Shown: one piece after another, positions 9,242-18,708 of the stretch
How the letters are laid out: every line of letters begins with the position of its first letter
How positions within the stretch are numbered: position 1 is the stretch's first letter
Assembly: GCF_006227205.1 (NCBI RefSeq)
Contig: NZ_VCNG01000001.1
Location: forward strand, 310,001-374,000
Source: Pseudomonas sp. ICMP22404
GTDB taxonomy: Bacteria; Pseudomonadota; Gammaproteobacteria; Pseudomonadales; Pseudomonadaceae
Length of the DNA stretch: 64,000 bases
Direction: 5' to 3'
Translations under genes and position numbers: made by a program
Notes under the pieces: model-generated
Databases searched by the model: none
Seen by the model: only the letters and a program-made list of their open reading frames with translations
What the model was told of the DNA's origin: nothing

Positions 9242-10561
9242 TTACATGAAGTTGTAAGTGTAGTTGAAGATCAGACGGGTCTGATCCTGGCTGTCGCCCA
9301 CGCCGCTGCTGCGGTAGGTACCCTGACGCAGGGTAGTGCCGAAGCCTTTCAAAGCGCCTTGCTGGATGACGTAATCCACACGCACGTCGCGTTCCCACTC
9401 GGAGTAATCGCTTCCGCCAGCAGTGGCGGATTTGACATCGTCACCACGCAGGTAGGCAATCGACGCTTTCAGACCCGGAACGCCAGCCGAGGCGAAGTCA
9501 TACGAGTACTGACCGAACGTGGTGTTTTCACCGGCGCGGACAAAACCGTTGATCATGCTGTCGGTGAACAGGTAGAAGCTCGAGCCGCCGGCGCCTTCAG
9601 GACGACCGTTGCTGTTTACCACGTTGCCCTGGTTCAGGTAGACGAAGCCACCGTCATCACCGACTTGCTGGTGACCCAACAGGAAGGCACTGCCACCCAG
9701 GGTGTAGGTGAACATGGCGCTCCAGGTCTTGTTATCGACCTCGCCAGGTTTTTTGGCATAGCCACTGTTGTTGTTGAAGCGATAGCCGGCGTCGCCATTA
9801 CGGCCATCCGAACTGCTGTCAAAGTAACGCAGGTCAGTCTTGAACGATTGGCCTTCGCTGATCGGGAAAACGTGTACCGCACCCAGGAAGTGCTGCTTGT
9901 AGTAATCCTGCAGGTTGGCGTAGTAGTACTGCAAAGTCAGGTCTTTGGTGACCTTCCAGTCGGCACCGCCAAAGCGGAACTGGTTGCTGTCCTCGGTACC
10001 ACCTGCGATCGCCAGACCGGTGCTGTTGCTCGATGCACGACCGGTAGCGTGTTCCAGCTGACCGGCGTTGAAGGTCACATTGTCGATTTCCTTGGAGGTG
10101 ATGGTGCCACCTTCAAAGGTCTGCGGCAGCAGACGGCTGTCGTTGGCGACCAGGATCGGCAGGTTTGGTGCCAGTGCGCCACCTACATGAGCCTCGGTCT
10201 TGGAGAACAGCGCCTTGACGTTGCCCGACAAACGGCTCCAATCGTGTACTGCCGAACCATCAGTATCGCTTGGCATATAGGAACCAGCGTTACGGCCCCG
10301 GCCCCCATCGAGACGAATACCCACCAGCGCCTGAGCATCGATACCGAAACCAACAACGCCTTGCGTGAAGCCAGACTTATAGTCGAACTTGAGGCCGGTG
10401 CCCGTTTCGCGCAGATCCTCATTACCATCATGGTTATCGTTATTGAAGTACAGCGTACGAGAACTGACAGACGCCTTGCTGTCTTCGATAAAACCGGCGG
10501 CGCCTGCCTGCTGCGCCAAAACCCCAACGGCCACAGCCAGGGCCAAGGTGGACTTGTTCAT
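9242..10561 (-). CDS. OprD-family outer membrane porin
   Basis: A 439-residue outer-membrane channel. A signal peptide (MNKSTLALAVAVGVLAQQAGA) precedes the mature start AGFIEDSKASV, which is characteristic of the Pseudomonas OprD/OprE/OprQ family, and the chain ends in a beta-strand with terminal aromatic residues (NYTYNFM) as needed for BAM recognition. OprD proteins are 18-stranded barrels for amino acids, peptides or small acids; the substrate cannot be told from sequence. The start at 10561 follows GAGAGGAGCGAAGC; the longer frame upstream has no matching signal. Single gene, converging on the HepT terminator. Confidence 0.88.
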   Translation of the reverse strand: MNKSTLALAVAVGVLAQQAGAAGFIEDSKASVSSRTLYFNNDNHDGNEDLRETGTGLKFDYKSGFTQGVVGFGIDAQALVGIRLDGGRGRNAGSYMPSDTDGSAVHDWSRLSGNVKALFSKTEAHVGGALAPNLPILVANDSRLLPQTFEGGTITSKEIDNVTFNAGQLEHATGRASSNSTGLAIAGGTEDSNQFRFGGADWKVTKDLTLQYYYANLQDYYKQHFLGAVHVFPISEGQSFKTDLRYFDSSSDGRNGDAGYRFNNNSGYAKKPGEVDNKTWSAMFTYTLGGSAFLLGHQQVGDDGGFVYLNQGNVVNSNGRPEGAGGSSFYLFTDSMINGFVRAGENTTFGQYSYDFASAGVPGLKASIAYLRGDDVKSATAGGSDYSEWERDVRVDYVIQQGALKGFGTTLRQGTYRSSGVGDSQDQTRLIFNYTYNFM

Positions 10562-11042
10562 GCTTCGCTCCTCTCGTTTTCTAATTCTTGTGTTTCTTTG
10601 GTTCTGGATCGAACGTCCGGAATCCGCGGATGCGCGATTAGCGCCAGACCGTGACCGACAAGTCAATCGTAACCATTTATGACTACGACCAAGGTCTAAC
10701 CCCACGACACCGGGCGGAAGAATAATGGATTATTTATAATTCCAAAAAGAATTGTTTCATAAGTTTTCAGTCAATTTGGACATATAGATGTCATCAGCGC
10801 ATCTTCACTCCAGACCTGGCATATCGGCCAGCCTGCGAATTACTGAACGGCTAATTTTTGTGCACTTTTTCAGGGCAAAAGACTTGGATATCGAGGCTCG
10901 GAGTGCGAGCCTCGCTGTCTGTCTCAATGCGTCCGAAGCAGCATAGACCAGGATTGTGAAGTTTTTGAGACAAAAATCTTATTGTTTGAAATCAAGAAAA
11001 GTGCAATCCATCACCCCAAATGGGGCGCATGGTTGACTGGAC
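10562..11042. other. Intergenic region between porin and argA
   Basis: About 480 bases without a credible gene. It holds the porin promoter region (AT-rich at 10725-10790) and a perfect 9-bp hairpin CGAGGCTCG-GAGTG-CGAGCCTCG at 10892-10914 without a T tract, perhaps involved in argA 3'-end formation. Nothing else recognised. Confidence 0.6.
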
Positions 11043-12341
11043 CTATAGGGCCTTCTCGAAGATCTTCGAGTTGCGTTGATAGTTGTACAGTGATGCCCGG
11101 GCCGCCGGCAGACGCTCAACGCTGCTGGGTTCGAAGCCCCTTTCACGGAACCAGTGGGCAGTACGGGTGGTGAGCACGAACAGGGTCTTGAGCCCTTTGG
11201 CACGAGCACGGGTCTCGATCCGCTCCAGCAGTTCATCACCCCGGCCACCGTGGCGGTACTCAGGATTTACCGCCAGGCAGGCCAGCTCCCCAGCGTCCGA
11301 ATCGGCGATCTGGTAGAGCGCCGCGCAAGCGATGATCATGCCTTCGCGCTCGACCACGCTGAACTGCTCGATTTCCCGCTCCAGCACTTCGCGGGAGCGA
11401 CGCACCAGAATGCCCTGCTCCTCCAGCGGACTGATCAGGTCCAGCAAGCCACCGACGTCTTCGATGGCCGCTTCGCGCACCACTTCGAATTGCTCCTGGG
11501 CGACCAACGTACCGCTGCCATCGCGGGTGAACAGCTCGGCCAGCAGCGCACCGTCTTCGGCGTAGCTGACAATGTGACTGCGAGCCACGCCGCCACGGCA
11601 GGCCTGGGCTGCAGCATCCAACAGTTCAGCCTGATAGTCGCTGCCCAGGCGCTGCATATGGGACGGGACCTGTTGTGGGCGCAACTCACGCACCAGACGC
11701 CCGTCTTCGCCGATCAAGCCCTGCTCGGCACCGAACAGCAACAGCTTGTCGGCCGCCAGGTCAATGGCAGCCCTGGTGGCGACATCTTCACAGGCGAGGT
11801 TGAAGATTTCTCCGGTAGGCGAATAGCCCAATGGTGACAGAAGAACTATGGAGCGCTCGTCCAGCAGACGGTTGATACCCTTGCGGTCAACCCGGCGCAC
11901 TTCGCCGGTGTGGTGATAGTCCACGCCTTCCAGTACGCCGATGGGCCTCGCAGTGACCAGGTTGCCGCTGGCGACCCGCAACCGCGAACCCTGCATCGGC
12001 GAAGAAGCCATGTCCATCGACAGGCGAGCCTCGATGGCAATGCGCAACTGACCAACCGCATCGATCACGCACTCCAGGGTCGCGGCATCGGTGATGCGCA
12101 TGCCGTGGTGATAATGCGGGGTCAGCCCTCGCGCGGCGAGACGGGTCTCGATCTGCGGGCGCGAACCATGGACCAGCACCAGCCGCACACCGAGACTGTG
12201 CAACAGCACCAGGTCATGGACGATGTTGCCGAAATTGGGGTGCTCCACCCCGTCGCCGGGCAGCATGACGATGAAGGTGCAGTCGCGGTGGGCATTGATA
12301 TAGGGCGAAGCGTGACGAAGCCAATTGACGTATTCGGGCAT
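11043..12341 (-). CDS. argA: Amino-acid N-acetyltransferase ArgA
   Basis: A 432-residue N-acetylglutamate synthase of the classical two-domain type. Residues about 20-280 form an amino-acid-kinase-like regulatory domain (FIVMLPGDGVEHPNF, LVHGSRPQI) and residues about 290-432 the GNAT acetyltransferase domain, with the acetyl-CoA loop in CLAVNPEYRHGGRGDELL. It makes N-acetylglutamate from glutamate and acetyl-CoA, the first step of arginine synthesis, and is feedback-inhibited by arginine in this family. Sits downstream of argE on the same strand with a 132-base gap. Confidence 0.95.
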   Translation of the reverse strand: MPEYVNWLRHASPYINAHRDCTFIVMLPGDGVEHPNFGNIVHDLVLLHSLGVRLVLVHGSRPQIETRLAARGLTPHYHHGMRITDAATLECVIDAVGQLRIAIEARLSMDMASSPMQGSRLRVASGNLVTARPIGVLEGVDYHHTGEVRRVDRKGINRLLDERSIVLLSPLGYSPTGEIFNLACEDVATRAAIDLAADKLLLFGAEQGLIGEDGRLVRELRPQQVPSHMQRLGSDYQAELLDAAAQACRGGVARSHIVSYAEDGALLAELFTRDGSGTLVAQEQFEVVREAAIEDVGGLLDLISPLEEQGILVRRSREVLEREIEQFSVVEREGMIIACAALYQIADSDAGELACLAVNPEYRHGGRGDELLERIETRARAKGLKTLFVLTTRTAHWFRERGFEPSSVERLPAARASLYNYQRNSKIFEKAL

Positions 12342-12473
12342 GAACCTGGACCTGTAATAAATAACAGCCGAAAAAAGACGAAACGGAACGCACAGCAGGC
12401 TGCTGGTTATCGTCGGAACAGGCTTGGCGACACGCGCGCTCTCCTTATGAATACGGGCCCGGATAAAGGCAAA

Positions 12474-13634
12474 CTAGTAGCCGGCGGTGGCCGGTGTCAG
12501 GCAATAGTGCTCGATCAGCTGCCGCAACAATTGCACGGTAGGTTGCAGACGTGACATTTCAAGGTGCTCGCCCGGCTGGTGGGCACAGGCGATATCGCCA
12601 GGGCCCAACACCAGGGTTTCGCAACCGAGGCGCTGAAGATAAGGCGCTTCGGTGCCGAACGCCACTGCTTCGGCACGATGGCCGGTGAGCCGCTCGGCCA
12701 CGCGCACCAGTTCGGCGTCCTCGGGCTGTTCGAACGGCGGCACCTCAGGGAACAGCGGCGCATAGTCGATCTTGACCTTGTGCCGCTCGGCGATAGGGTT
12801 GAGCTTTTGCAGGATGGCCGCCCGCAACACCTGCGGATCCATGCCCGGCAAGGGACGCAAGTCGAACTCCATGGAGCATTGGCCGCAGATCCGGTTGGGG
12901 TTGTCTCCGCCGTGGATACACCCGAAGTTCAGGGTCGGTTGCGGCACCGTGAACTGCGGGTTACGGAATTCACGCTGCCATTGCAGGCGCAGGCCGCGCA
13001 GCTCGCCCATGGCGTCGTGCATGGCTTCAAGCGCGCTATGCCCCAGGCTCGGATCGGAGGAATGACCGCTGCGCCCGAGAATGTCGATGCGCTCCATCAT
13101 CACGCCTTTGTGCAGGCGAATCGGTCGCAGGCCGGTCGGCTCGCCGATGACGGCGGCGCGCCCCAAGGGACGTCCGGCCTCGGCCAGCGCACGGGCGCCG
13201 GCCATGGAGCTTTCCTCGTCGCAGGTGGCGAGAATCAGCAACGGTTGCTTGAACGGCTGGTCCAGCAATGGCTTGAGCGCTTCGATGGCCAGGGCGAAAA
13301 AGCCTTTCATATCGCAACTGCCCAGTCCGACCCAGCGCCCATCGACTTCGGTGAGCTTCAACGGATCGGTCTGCCACAATGCGCCGTCAAACGGCACCGT
13401 ATCGCTGTGCCCGGCCAGCACCAGGCCGCCGGGGCCACTGCCGAAACTCGCCAGGAGGTTGAACTTGCCGGGGCTGACCTGTTGGATATCACAGGAGAAC
13501 CCGAGGTCGCCGAGCCAGCCCGCCAGCAGCTCGATCACCGCGCTGTTGGACTGGTCCAGCCCAGGCTGCGTGCAACTGACCGAAGGCGCGGCGATCAGGG
13601 CAGCGAACTGATCTTTCATGGACGGCAAAGGCAT
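12474..13634 (-). CDS. argE: Acetylornithine deacetylase ArgE
   Basis: A 386-residue M20-family zinc hydrolase. Metal-ligand motifs are VLAGHSDTVP, LGSCDMKGFFA and TCDEESS, with the dimerisation lid domain between. It removes acetate from N-acetylornithine to give ornithine. The frame opens 32 codons earlier, but the ATG at 13634 with an upstream GGAG and the usual MPLPSMKDQF start is chosen. The 158 bases to the divergent CYTH-CHAD gene hold both promoters; TATGAT at 13665-13670 (minus strand) is a possible -10 box. Confidence 0.92.
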   Translation of the reverse strand: MPLPSMKDQFAALIAAPSVSCTQPGLDQSNSAVIELLAGWLGDLGFSCDIQQVSPGKFNLLASFGSGPGGLVLAGHSDTVPFDGALWQTDPLKLTEVDGRWVGLGSCDMKGFFALAIEALKPLLDQPFKQPLLILATCDEESSMAGARALAEAGRPLGRAAVIGEPTGLRPIRLHKGVMMERIDILGRSGHSSDPSLGHSALEAMHDAMGELRGLRLQWQREFRNPQFTVPQPTLNFGCIHGGDNPNRICGQCSMEFDLRPLPGMDPQVLRAAILQKLNPIAERHKVKIDYAPLFPEVPPFEQPEDAELVRVAERLTGHRAEAVAFGTEAPYLQRLGCETLVLGPGDIACAHQPGEHLEMSRLQPTVQLLRQLIEHYCLTPATAGY

Positions 13635-13792
13635 CGCTGGCTCCGGACTCACAAATTGACACCCATCATAGAACCATCCGGTGCCAGGAATAAACCGTCG
13701 CGGCGCGTAGGACGGAGGACTCCTGTACACTGCACGGCCTTGGCAGCCACACCTTCCCCCGGCTGCGCACCCGATCCCTGGATTTTCCGGCC

Positions 13793-15160
13793 ATGCAGAA
13801 AGAAACCGAAATCAAACTCCGCGTCAGCCGCGAGACCCTGACAGCCTTGCGCGAGCATCCGCTGCTGAAAAAACGCAACAAAGGCGGCTGGGAACGCCGT
13901 GAGCTGATGAACCAGTATTTCGACACCCCCGAGCGAGACCTGGCCCGGGCCAAGGTCGCCCTGCGCCTGCGCCGCGACGGTGAAGAGGTGATCCAGACCC
14001 TCAAGACCCGTGGCCAGAGCATCGCCGGCCTGTCCGAGCGCAATGAATACGACTGGCACCTGCCCAAAGCCAAGTTGGACCTGAAGAAGCTCGACGGCGA
14101 ATGCTGGCCCGAGGCCTTGGCCGAACTGGACAAGAAAACCCTCAAGGCCATCTTCACCACCGATTTCGTCCGCGAGCGCGCCGAAATCGCCTGGGGTCGC
14201 GGCAAAAGCAAAGTGGTCATCGAAGCGGCACTGGACCTGGGTCATGTCGTGGTCGGCAAGCAGAAGGAAGAAATCTGCGAGCTGGAGTTGGAACTGCGCG
14301 AAGGCGAGCCCGCCGCGCTGCTGGAGCTGGCCGCCGAACTGGCCGCGACCCTGCCCTTGATGCCCTGCGACATCAGCAAGGCCGAACGTGGCTACCGCCT
14401 GTACGATGCAAACAGCTACGCCCTGAGCCTGCCCGCCCCGCAATTGACCGCCGAGATGCCGCTGGACGACGCCTTCGCCGCGCTGAGCTGGCATTTGCTG
14501 GGCAGCAGCCAGCGCCTGGCCGAGCAGTACCGCTTCAATGGCCACTGGCGCCTGCTGTTGGACTGGGTAGAGAACCTCGCCGAACTGCGAGCCTTGCTCA
14601 GCAGCCTTGGCCAGGCCGCACCGCGTCAATCGACCCACGACTTGCGCATCGCCCTGGACGCCCTGCTGGAAGACTGGCGTCCACTGGTCCAGGCCGGCCT
14701 GGACGACGAAGACGTGCGCAAGGCGGCACCGGAGCAGTTCCTTGAGGAGTTGCAGGACCCGCGTTGGGGCCTGTTCTCCCTGAACGCTTCGCGCTGGCTG
14801 CTGGCCCGCGGCTGGACGACCGAGCGCAATACCCGTGGCAATCGCCAGGGCGCGGCGCAACTCAATAGCTGGCTGCCTCGACTGCTGGGCGAGGAAGCCT
14901 CGTCCCTGCAACTGCAACGCTACCAGCAGCAACCGGAAGACCTGGCTGAACAACTGCCTCGCATCGAGCGAATCCAGGTCTGGCTGCACCATGCCCGTGC
15001 GGTGCTGGAGATACCGGAGATGGACCGCCTCTACGGCGAGCTGAACAAACTGGCGCAACTGGCGAACGAGCCCATTACCGACGAAGCCCTGGATGCACGC
15101 AAGCATCAGGCGATTGCGGTGTACCAGAATCGGGCCTGGAAGATGTTGTTGCGTCTGTAA
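13793..15160 (+). CDS. CYTH-CHAD domain protein, probable inorganic triphosphatase (YgiF-like)
   Basis: A 455-residue protein. Residues 1 to about 200 are a CYTH triphosphate tunnel domain with the defining ExExK motif (ETEIKLRV) and tunnel strands rich in Arg/Lys and Glu (VALRLRRDGEEVIQTLKTRG, ELELELREGEP). The C-terminal half is a helical CHAD domain with conserved histidines (STHDLRIALDAL, QVWLHHARAVL) that in this family binds polyphosphate. E. coli YgiF with the same architecture hydrolyses inorganic triphosphate. It is divergent from argE and stands alone. The polyphosphate enzymes ppk and ppx occur 30 kb away. Confidence 0.88.
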   Translation: MQKETEIKLRVSRETLTALREHPLLKKRNKGGWERRELMNQYFDTPERDLARAKVALRLRRDGEEVIQTLKTRGQSIAGLSERNEYDWHLPKAKLDLKKLDGECWPEALAELDKKTLKAIFTTDFVRERAEIAWGRGKSKVVIEAALDLGHVVVGKQKEEICELELELREGEPAALLELAAELAATLPLMPCDISKAERGYRLYDANSYALSLPAPQLTAEMPLDDAFAALSWHLLGSSQRLAEQYRFNGHWRLLLDWVENLAELRALLSSLGQAAPRQSTHDLRIALDALLEDWRPLVQAGLDDEDVRKAAPEQFLEELQDPRWGLFSLNASRWLLARGWTTERNTRGNRQGAAQLNSWLPRLLGEEASSLQLQRYQQQPEDLAEQLPRIERIQVWLHHARAVLEIPEMDRLYGELNKLAQLANEPITDEALDARKHQAIAVYQNRAWKMLLRL

Positions 15161-15167
15161 TACCGCC

Positions 15168-15261
15168 ATCGCGAGCAGGCTCGCTCCCACACCGGATCTT
15201 CAGCGGACACAGTTGATGTGTACGAACATGGCATCAATGTGGGAGCGAGCCTGCTCGCGAT
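15168..15261. repeat. REP pair (REPIN-like)
   Basis: Inverted copies of ATCGCGAGCAGGCTCGCTCC separated by about 45 bases, filling the gap between the convergent CYTH-CHAD and Lrp genes. Confidence 0.85.
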
Positions 15262-15286
15262 GGGGCCGGAACAGACACAGCAGACG

Positions 15287-15757
15287 TCAGCGCATCACCG
15301 GTAAACTCGTCGTGGACTTGATCTCCGAAAGCGCCACGATCGAGTTCACTTCCTGTATCCCCGGCACCAGCGACAGCTTCTCGAAAAAGAATCGCTCATA
15401 CGCCTCGATGTCCGCCGTGACGATGCGCAGCAGGAAATCCACCGACCCCATCAGCACATAACACTCCAGGACTTCGGGAAAGCCGCGAATCGCCTCGGTG
15501 AATTCGGTGAAGTTCGAACGCCCGTGGGCGTTGAGTTTGATTTCGGCGAAGATCTGCGTGTTGAGTCCGATTTTCTTGCGGTCGAGCAGCGTCACCTGAC
15601 CGCGAATGATCCCTTCCTCCTTCATCCGCTGGATCCGTCGCCAGCACGGCGACTGCGACAGGCCCACCTGTTCGGCGATCTGCGCGCTGGACAGCGAGGC
15701 ATCCTCTTGCAGAAGCGCCAGTATCCTGCGGTCGTAGCCATCCAGCTCACTGTGCAT
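15287..15757 (-). CDS. Lrp/AsnC family transcriptional regulator
   Basis: A 156-residue Lrp-type regulator: N-terminal winged helix-turn-helix (DGYDRRILALLQEDASLSSA...SQSPCWRRIQRMKEEG, residues 5-50) and a C-terminal RAM/ACT-like effector domain (about 70-150). A second in-frame ATG four codons upstream (15769) is possible; neither has a clear ribosome-binding site. It is divergent from a small ACT-like protein with a 125-base shared promoter region, the usual arrangement for an Lrp-type regulator controlling its neighbour; an amino acid ligand is likely but unknown. Confidence 0.88.
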   Translation of the reverse strand: MHSELDGYDRRILALLQEDASLSSAQIAEQVGLSQSPCWRRIQRMKEEGIIRGQVTLLDRKKIGLNTQIFAEIKLNAHGRSNFTEFTEAIRGFPEVLECYVLMGSVDFLLRIVTADIEAYERFFFEKLSLVPGIQEVNSIVALSEIKSTTSLPVMR

Positions 15758-15882
15758 AAATAAACCCATAAAGAATCAAATATAGAATTGGATAATTCAT
15801 TGAACCGCCATTTACGTTCATCTTAGATAAGAAATACCCCTTCGCGCATGTAAACATTTCTCTCCAGCCCAGGAGACCGTCC

Positions 15883-16212
15883 ATGCCCGTATTCGAAGCC
15901 CTCGCCCCCCGTGCCGATGTCTGGCATACCGCCAACGCCCATTGCCGTGTGCAATACCGATTGCTGGCCGAAGCCGAAGCCGATTTGCTCTGCCGGGCCC
16001 TGAATCTGTTCGCCTTGCAGGGCTTGATGCCAGAGCAGGTCCACGTCGAGCGCCAGGACGAGCTGCTGACAATGGAAATCCTCATCGAAGGGCTGAGCTG
16101 GCACCGTGCCCAGGTGCTTGCGGAAAAATTACGCAACCTGATCAGCGTTTGCTCGGTGGACCTGCGCAACACTGACGATGAGTGGTTCGAGCCAGTCCAG
16201 GCGACCGCTTGA
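15883..16212 (+). CDS. Small ACT-like domain protein of unknown function
   Basis: A 109-residue soluble protein without signal or membrane segment. Its central part (VQYRLLAEAEADLLCRALNL...HVERQDELLTMEILIEGL) has the beta-alpha-beta-beta spacing of ACT domains such as acetolactate synthase regulatory subunits, but no catalytic subunit is adjacent. It sits divergent from an Lrp regulator and 144 bases ahead of the secretion ATPase. An amino-acid-sensing role is inference only. Confidence 0.7.
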   Translation: MPVFEALAPRADVWHTANAHCRVQYRLLAEAEADLLCRALNLFALQGLMPEQVHVERQDELLTMEILIEGLSWHRAQVLAEKLRNLISVCSVDLRNTDDEWFEPVQATA

Positions 16213-16356
16213 AAGGCGAAATGCAAGAATTCGAAACGCATTGGTCGGGTAGTGGCCCAACGGTTCATAGGGTCGGGACTATTCTTTTGCAGACCGACTC
16301 AGGACGCGCAAGCGTCTGTATCGCGGCTTTGCTGCAATTGTCCAATAGGAACCCGC

Positions 16357-18141
16357 ATGTCCACCAAACACGCCACTCAGGACCGCTGGCTGGACCTCAA
16401 TGAGCTGCTGCGCCAACTGGTCGCCCAAGGCTTCATCAGCCAGGATTCGGCCGAAACCGCGCTCAATGCCCGGCGACGCCACAACACCAATAGCCAGTTG
16501 CACCCGTTGGAGTTCATCGCCAACCAGCATCTTGACGACCTCAGCCGCCCCGGCAAGCGCCTGGACCTGGAGAGCCTGACCCTGTGGCTGTCACAGCAGG
16601 CCGGCCAGCCGTACATGCGCATCGACCCGCTGAAGATCAATGTCGCGGCCGTCACGCCATTAATGTCCTATGCCTTTGCCCAGCGCCACAAGATCCTCGC
16701 GGTGGCCGTCGATCGCGACGCGGTTACCGTCGCCAGCGCCCAACCGTACGTCAGCAGTTGGGAATCGGACCTGACCCATGTGCTCAAGCTGCCGATCAAG
16801 CGGGTAGTCGCCAACCCCGTGGATATCCAGCGCCTGAGCGTGGAGTTCTATCGACTCGCCAAATCGGTCAGTGGAGCCACTACTACCGACCAGCAACCGA
16901 GCAACCTCAGCAACTTCGAACAACTGCTCAATCTGGGCGCCAGCGACCAGGAGCCGGACGCCAACGACGCGCATATCGTCAATATCGTCGATTGGCTGTT
17001 CCAGTACGCCTTCCAGCAGCGCGCCAGTGATATCCACATCGAGCCGCGTCGCGAACAGGGCACGGTGCGGTTTCGCATCGACGGGGTGCTGCACACCGTC
17101 TATCAGTTCCCGCCCCAGGTGACGATGGCGATCATCAGTCGCCTGAAGAACCTGGGACGGATGAACGTCGCGGAAAAACGCAAACCCCAGGACGGCCGGG
17201 TCAAGACCAAGACCCCGGACGGTAACGAAGTGGAGTTGCGCCTGTCGACATTGCCCACGGCGTTCGGCGAAAAAATGGTCATGCGGATCTTCGACCCCGA
17301 AGTCCTGCTCAAGGACTTCGACCAACTCGGCTTCTCCGCCGACGACCTGCGCCGCTGGCAGGACATGACGCGTCAGCCCAACGGCATCATCCTGGTGACC
17401 GGTCCTACCGGCTCCGGCAAGACCACCACCCTCTACACCACCCTGAAGAAACTGGCGACGCCGGAGGTGAACCTCTGCACCATCGAGGACCCGATCGAGA
17501 TGGTCGAGTCGTCCTTCAACCAGATGCAGGTGCAACACAACATCGACCTGAGTTTCGCCGCCGGCGTACGCGCACTCATGCGGCAAGACCCGGACATCAT
17601 CATGATCGGCGAAATCCGTGACCTGGAAACCGCCGAGATGGCGATCCAGGCGGCACTCACCGGACACCTTGTGCTCTCGACTCTGCACACCAACGATGCG
17701 CCGAGCGCCATCAGTCGCCTGCTTGAACTCGGCGTGCCCCACTATCTGATCAAGGCCACGGTCCTCGGGATCATGGCCCAGCGCCTGGTGCGCACGCTGT
17801 GCCCACATTGCAAGGCGCCCCTGACCCTGGACGAGGACGATTGGCAAACCCTGACCCGGCCCTGGCAGGCCCCGTTGCCGAGCAATGCCCAACAAGCCGT
17901 CGGTTGTCTGGAGTGCCGTGATACCGGTTATCGCGGACGCGCCGGGGTGTACGAAATACTTCAACTGAGTGACAGCATCAAGGGACTGATCCATGCCGAC
18001 ACCGACCTGCTGGCAGTACGCCGCCAGGCCTTCAAGGAAGGCATGCGCAGCTTGCGGCTGTCCGGTGCGCAGAAAATCGCCGCAGGGCTGACGACCGTAG
18101 AGGAGGTGCTGCGGGTGACACCGCAAAGCGAGCACAAGTAG
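16357..18141 (+). CDS. Orphan GspE/PilB-family secretion ATPase
   Basis: A 594-residue type II secretion/type IV pilus assembly ATPase. An N-terminal N1/N2 region (about 1-170) leads into the catalytic core: Walker A GPTGSGKTT (349-357), Asp box around CTIEDPIE, Walker B IIMIGEIRD (about 414-422) and His box LSTLHTNDAP. A four-cysteine zinc site (CPHC and CLEC) is intact. The ATG at 16357 has AGGA upstream; an earlier ATG lies too far from homologous sequence. No GspF, pseudopilin, prepilin peptidase or secretin gene is nearby, so its machine must be encoded elsewhere or it has a separate role. Confidence 0.88.
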   Translation: MSTKHATQDRWLDLNELLRQLVAQGFISQDSAETALNARRRHNTNSQLHPLEFIANQHLDDLSRPGKRLDLESLTLWLSQQAGQPYMRIDPLKINVAAVTPLMSYAFAQRHKILAVAVDRDAVTVASAQPYVSSWESDLTHVLKLPIKRVVANPVDIQRLSVEFYRLAKSVSGATTTDQQPSNLSNFEQLLNLGASDQEPDANDAHIVNIVDWLFQYAFQQRASDIHIEPRREQGTVRFRIDGVLHTVYQFPPQVTMAIISRLKNLGRMNVAEKRKPQDGRVKTKTPDGNEVELRLSTLPTAFGEKMVMRIFDPEVLLKDFDQLGFSADDLRRWQDMTRQPNGIILVTGPTGSGKTTTLYTTLKKLATPEVNLCTIEDPIEMVESSFNQMQVQHNIDLSFAAGVRALMRQDPDIIMIGEIRDLETAEMAIQAALTGHLVLSTLHTNDAPSAISRLLELGVPHYLIKATVLGIMAQRLVRTLCPHCKAPLTLDEDDWQTLTRPWQAPLPSNAQQAVGCLECRDTGYRGRAGVYEILQLSDSIKGLIHADTDLLAVRRQAFKEGMRSLRLSGAQKIAAGLTTVEEVLRVTPQSEHK

Positions 18142-18228
18142 GCCCGATGACGCTTGGGCGGCAGGTCACGGAACTGAATACAGGCGCAGGTAATCCAAAT
18201 TCATAGTTAACCCAGTGGAGTCACCATC

Positions 18229-18546
18229 ATGCGTCTCAAACTTGCTGTCGCTACCCTAGCCTTGCTGTCTCTTCCTGTTGGCTCGGCAATGGCCGACACG
18301 TTTTGGCGTAACGTCATCTCTTCCGGTGCAACCACCGGTTCCACCTATCTGACTTTCAAGGACCACAAACTGATCGTCGCCGCTCAGGACGATGCCGGTA
18401 GCTTTGTCGCCAGTGACGGCAACATCCGCGGTCCATACCTGGAAGCCGCGATGCAGAAGGTCCGTGCCGATAACCCAGGCCTGCAGGCTACCGACATGGA
18501 ACTGGCCAATGCGATCCTAGCGAAAAACGCCGTCGCCCAGGACTGA
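18229..18546 (+). CDS. DUF2388 domain small secreted protein
   Basis: A 105-residue protein with a clear signal peptide (MRLKLAVATLALLSLPVGSAMA) and a DUF2388 body (TFWRNVISSGATTGSTYLTF...GPYLEAAMQKVR). Members are small periplasmic proteins common in Pseudomonas, often in multiple copies; function unknown. Single gene with a strong GGAG-type ribosome-binding region and its own terminator. Confidence 0.85.
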   Translation: MRLKLAVATLALLSLPVGSAMADTFWRNVISSGATTGSTYLTFKDHKLIVAAQDDAGSFVASDGNIRGPYLEAAMQKVRADNPGLQATDMELANAILAKNAVAQD

Positions 18547-18558
18547 TACAGCCCCATG

Positions 18559-18590
18559 AAAAATGCCGCTCGATCGAGCGGCATTTTTTT
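18559..18590 (+). terminator. Rho-independent terminator of the DUF2388 gene
   Basis: AAAATGCCGCTCGA-TCGAGCGGCATTTTTTT: a perfect self-complementary stem with a T7 tract, 13 bases after the stop; its A tract also permits minus-strand termination. Confidence 0.88.
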
Positions 18591-18609
18591 GCCTTGCAAG
18601 TCATCTCTT

Positions 18610-18696
18610 GTGGGAGCGAGCCTGCTCGCGATAGCGGTAGGTCAGTAATATTCATGCTGACTGACACACCGCCATCGCGAGCAGGCTCGCTCCCAC
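18610..18696. repeat. REP pair (REPIN-like)
   Basis: Inverted REP copies flanking a 40-base spacer ending GCTGACTGACACACCGCC, closely related to the spacer of the copy at 52610-52697. It lies between the convergent DUF2388 and gcvH genes. Confidence 0.87.
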
Positions 18697-18708
18697 ATTA
18701 GCGGTTCA

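Noticed and set aside
10892..10914. Terminator for argA
   Set aside because: The 9-bp stem is perfect but there is no T tract and it lies about 130 bases after the argA stop; left as an unexplained hairpin.
13649..15190. A 513-codon minus-strand open frame opposite the CYTH-CHAD gene
   Set aside because: Antisense shadow; starts within a REP element and lacks domain motifs.
16660..18135. A 491-codon minus-strand open frame opposite the GspE-like gene
   Set aside because: Antisense shadow of a gene with intact Walker and zinc motifs.
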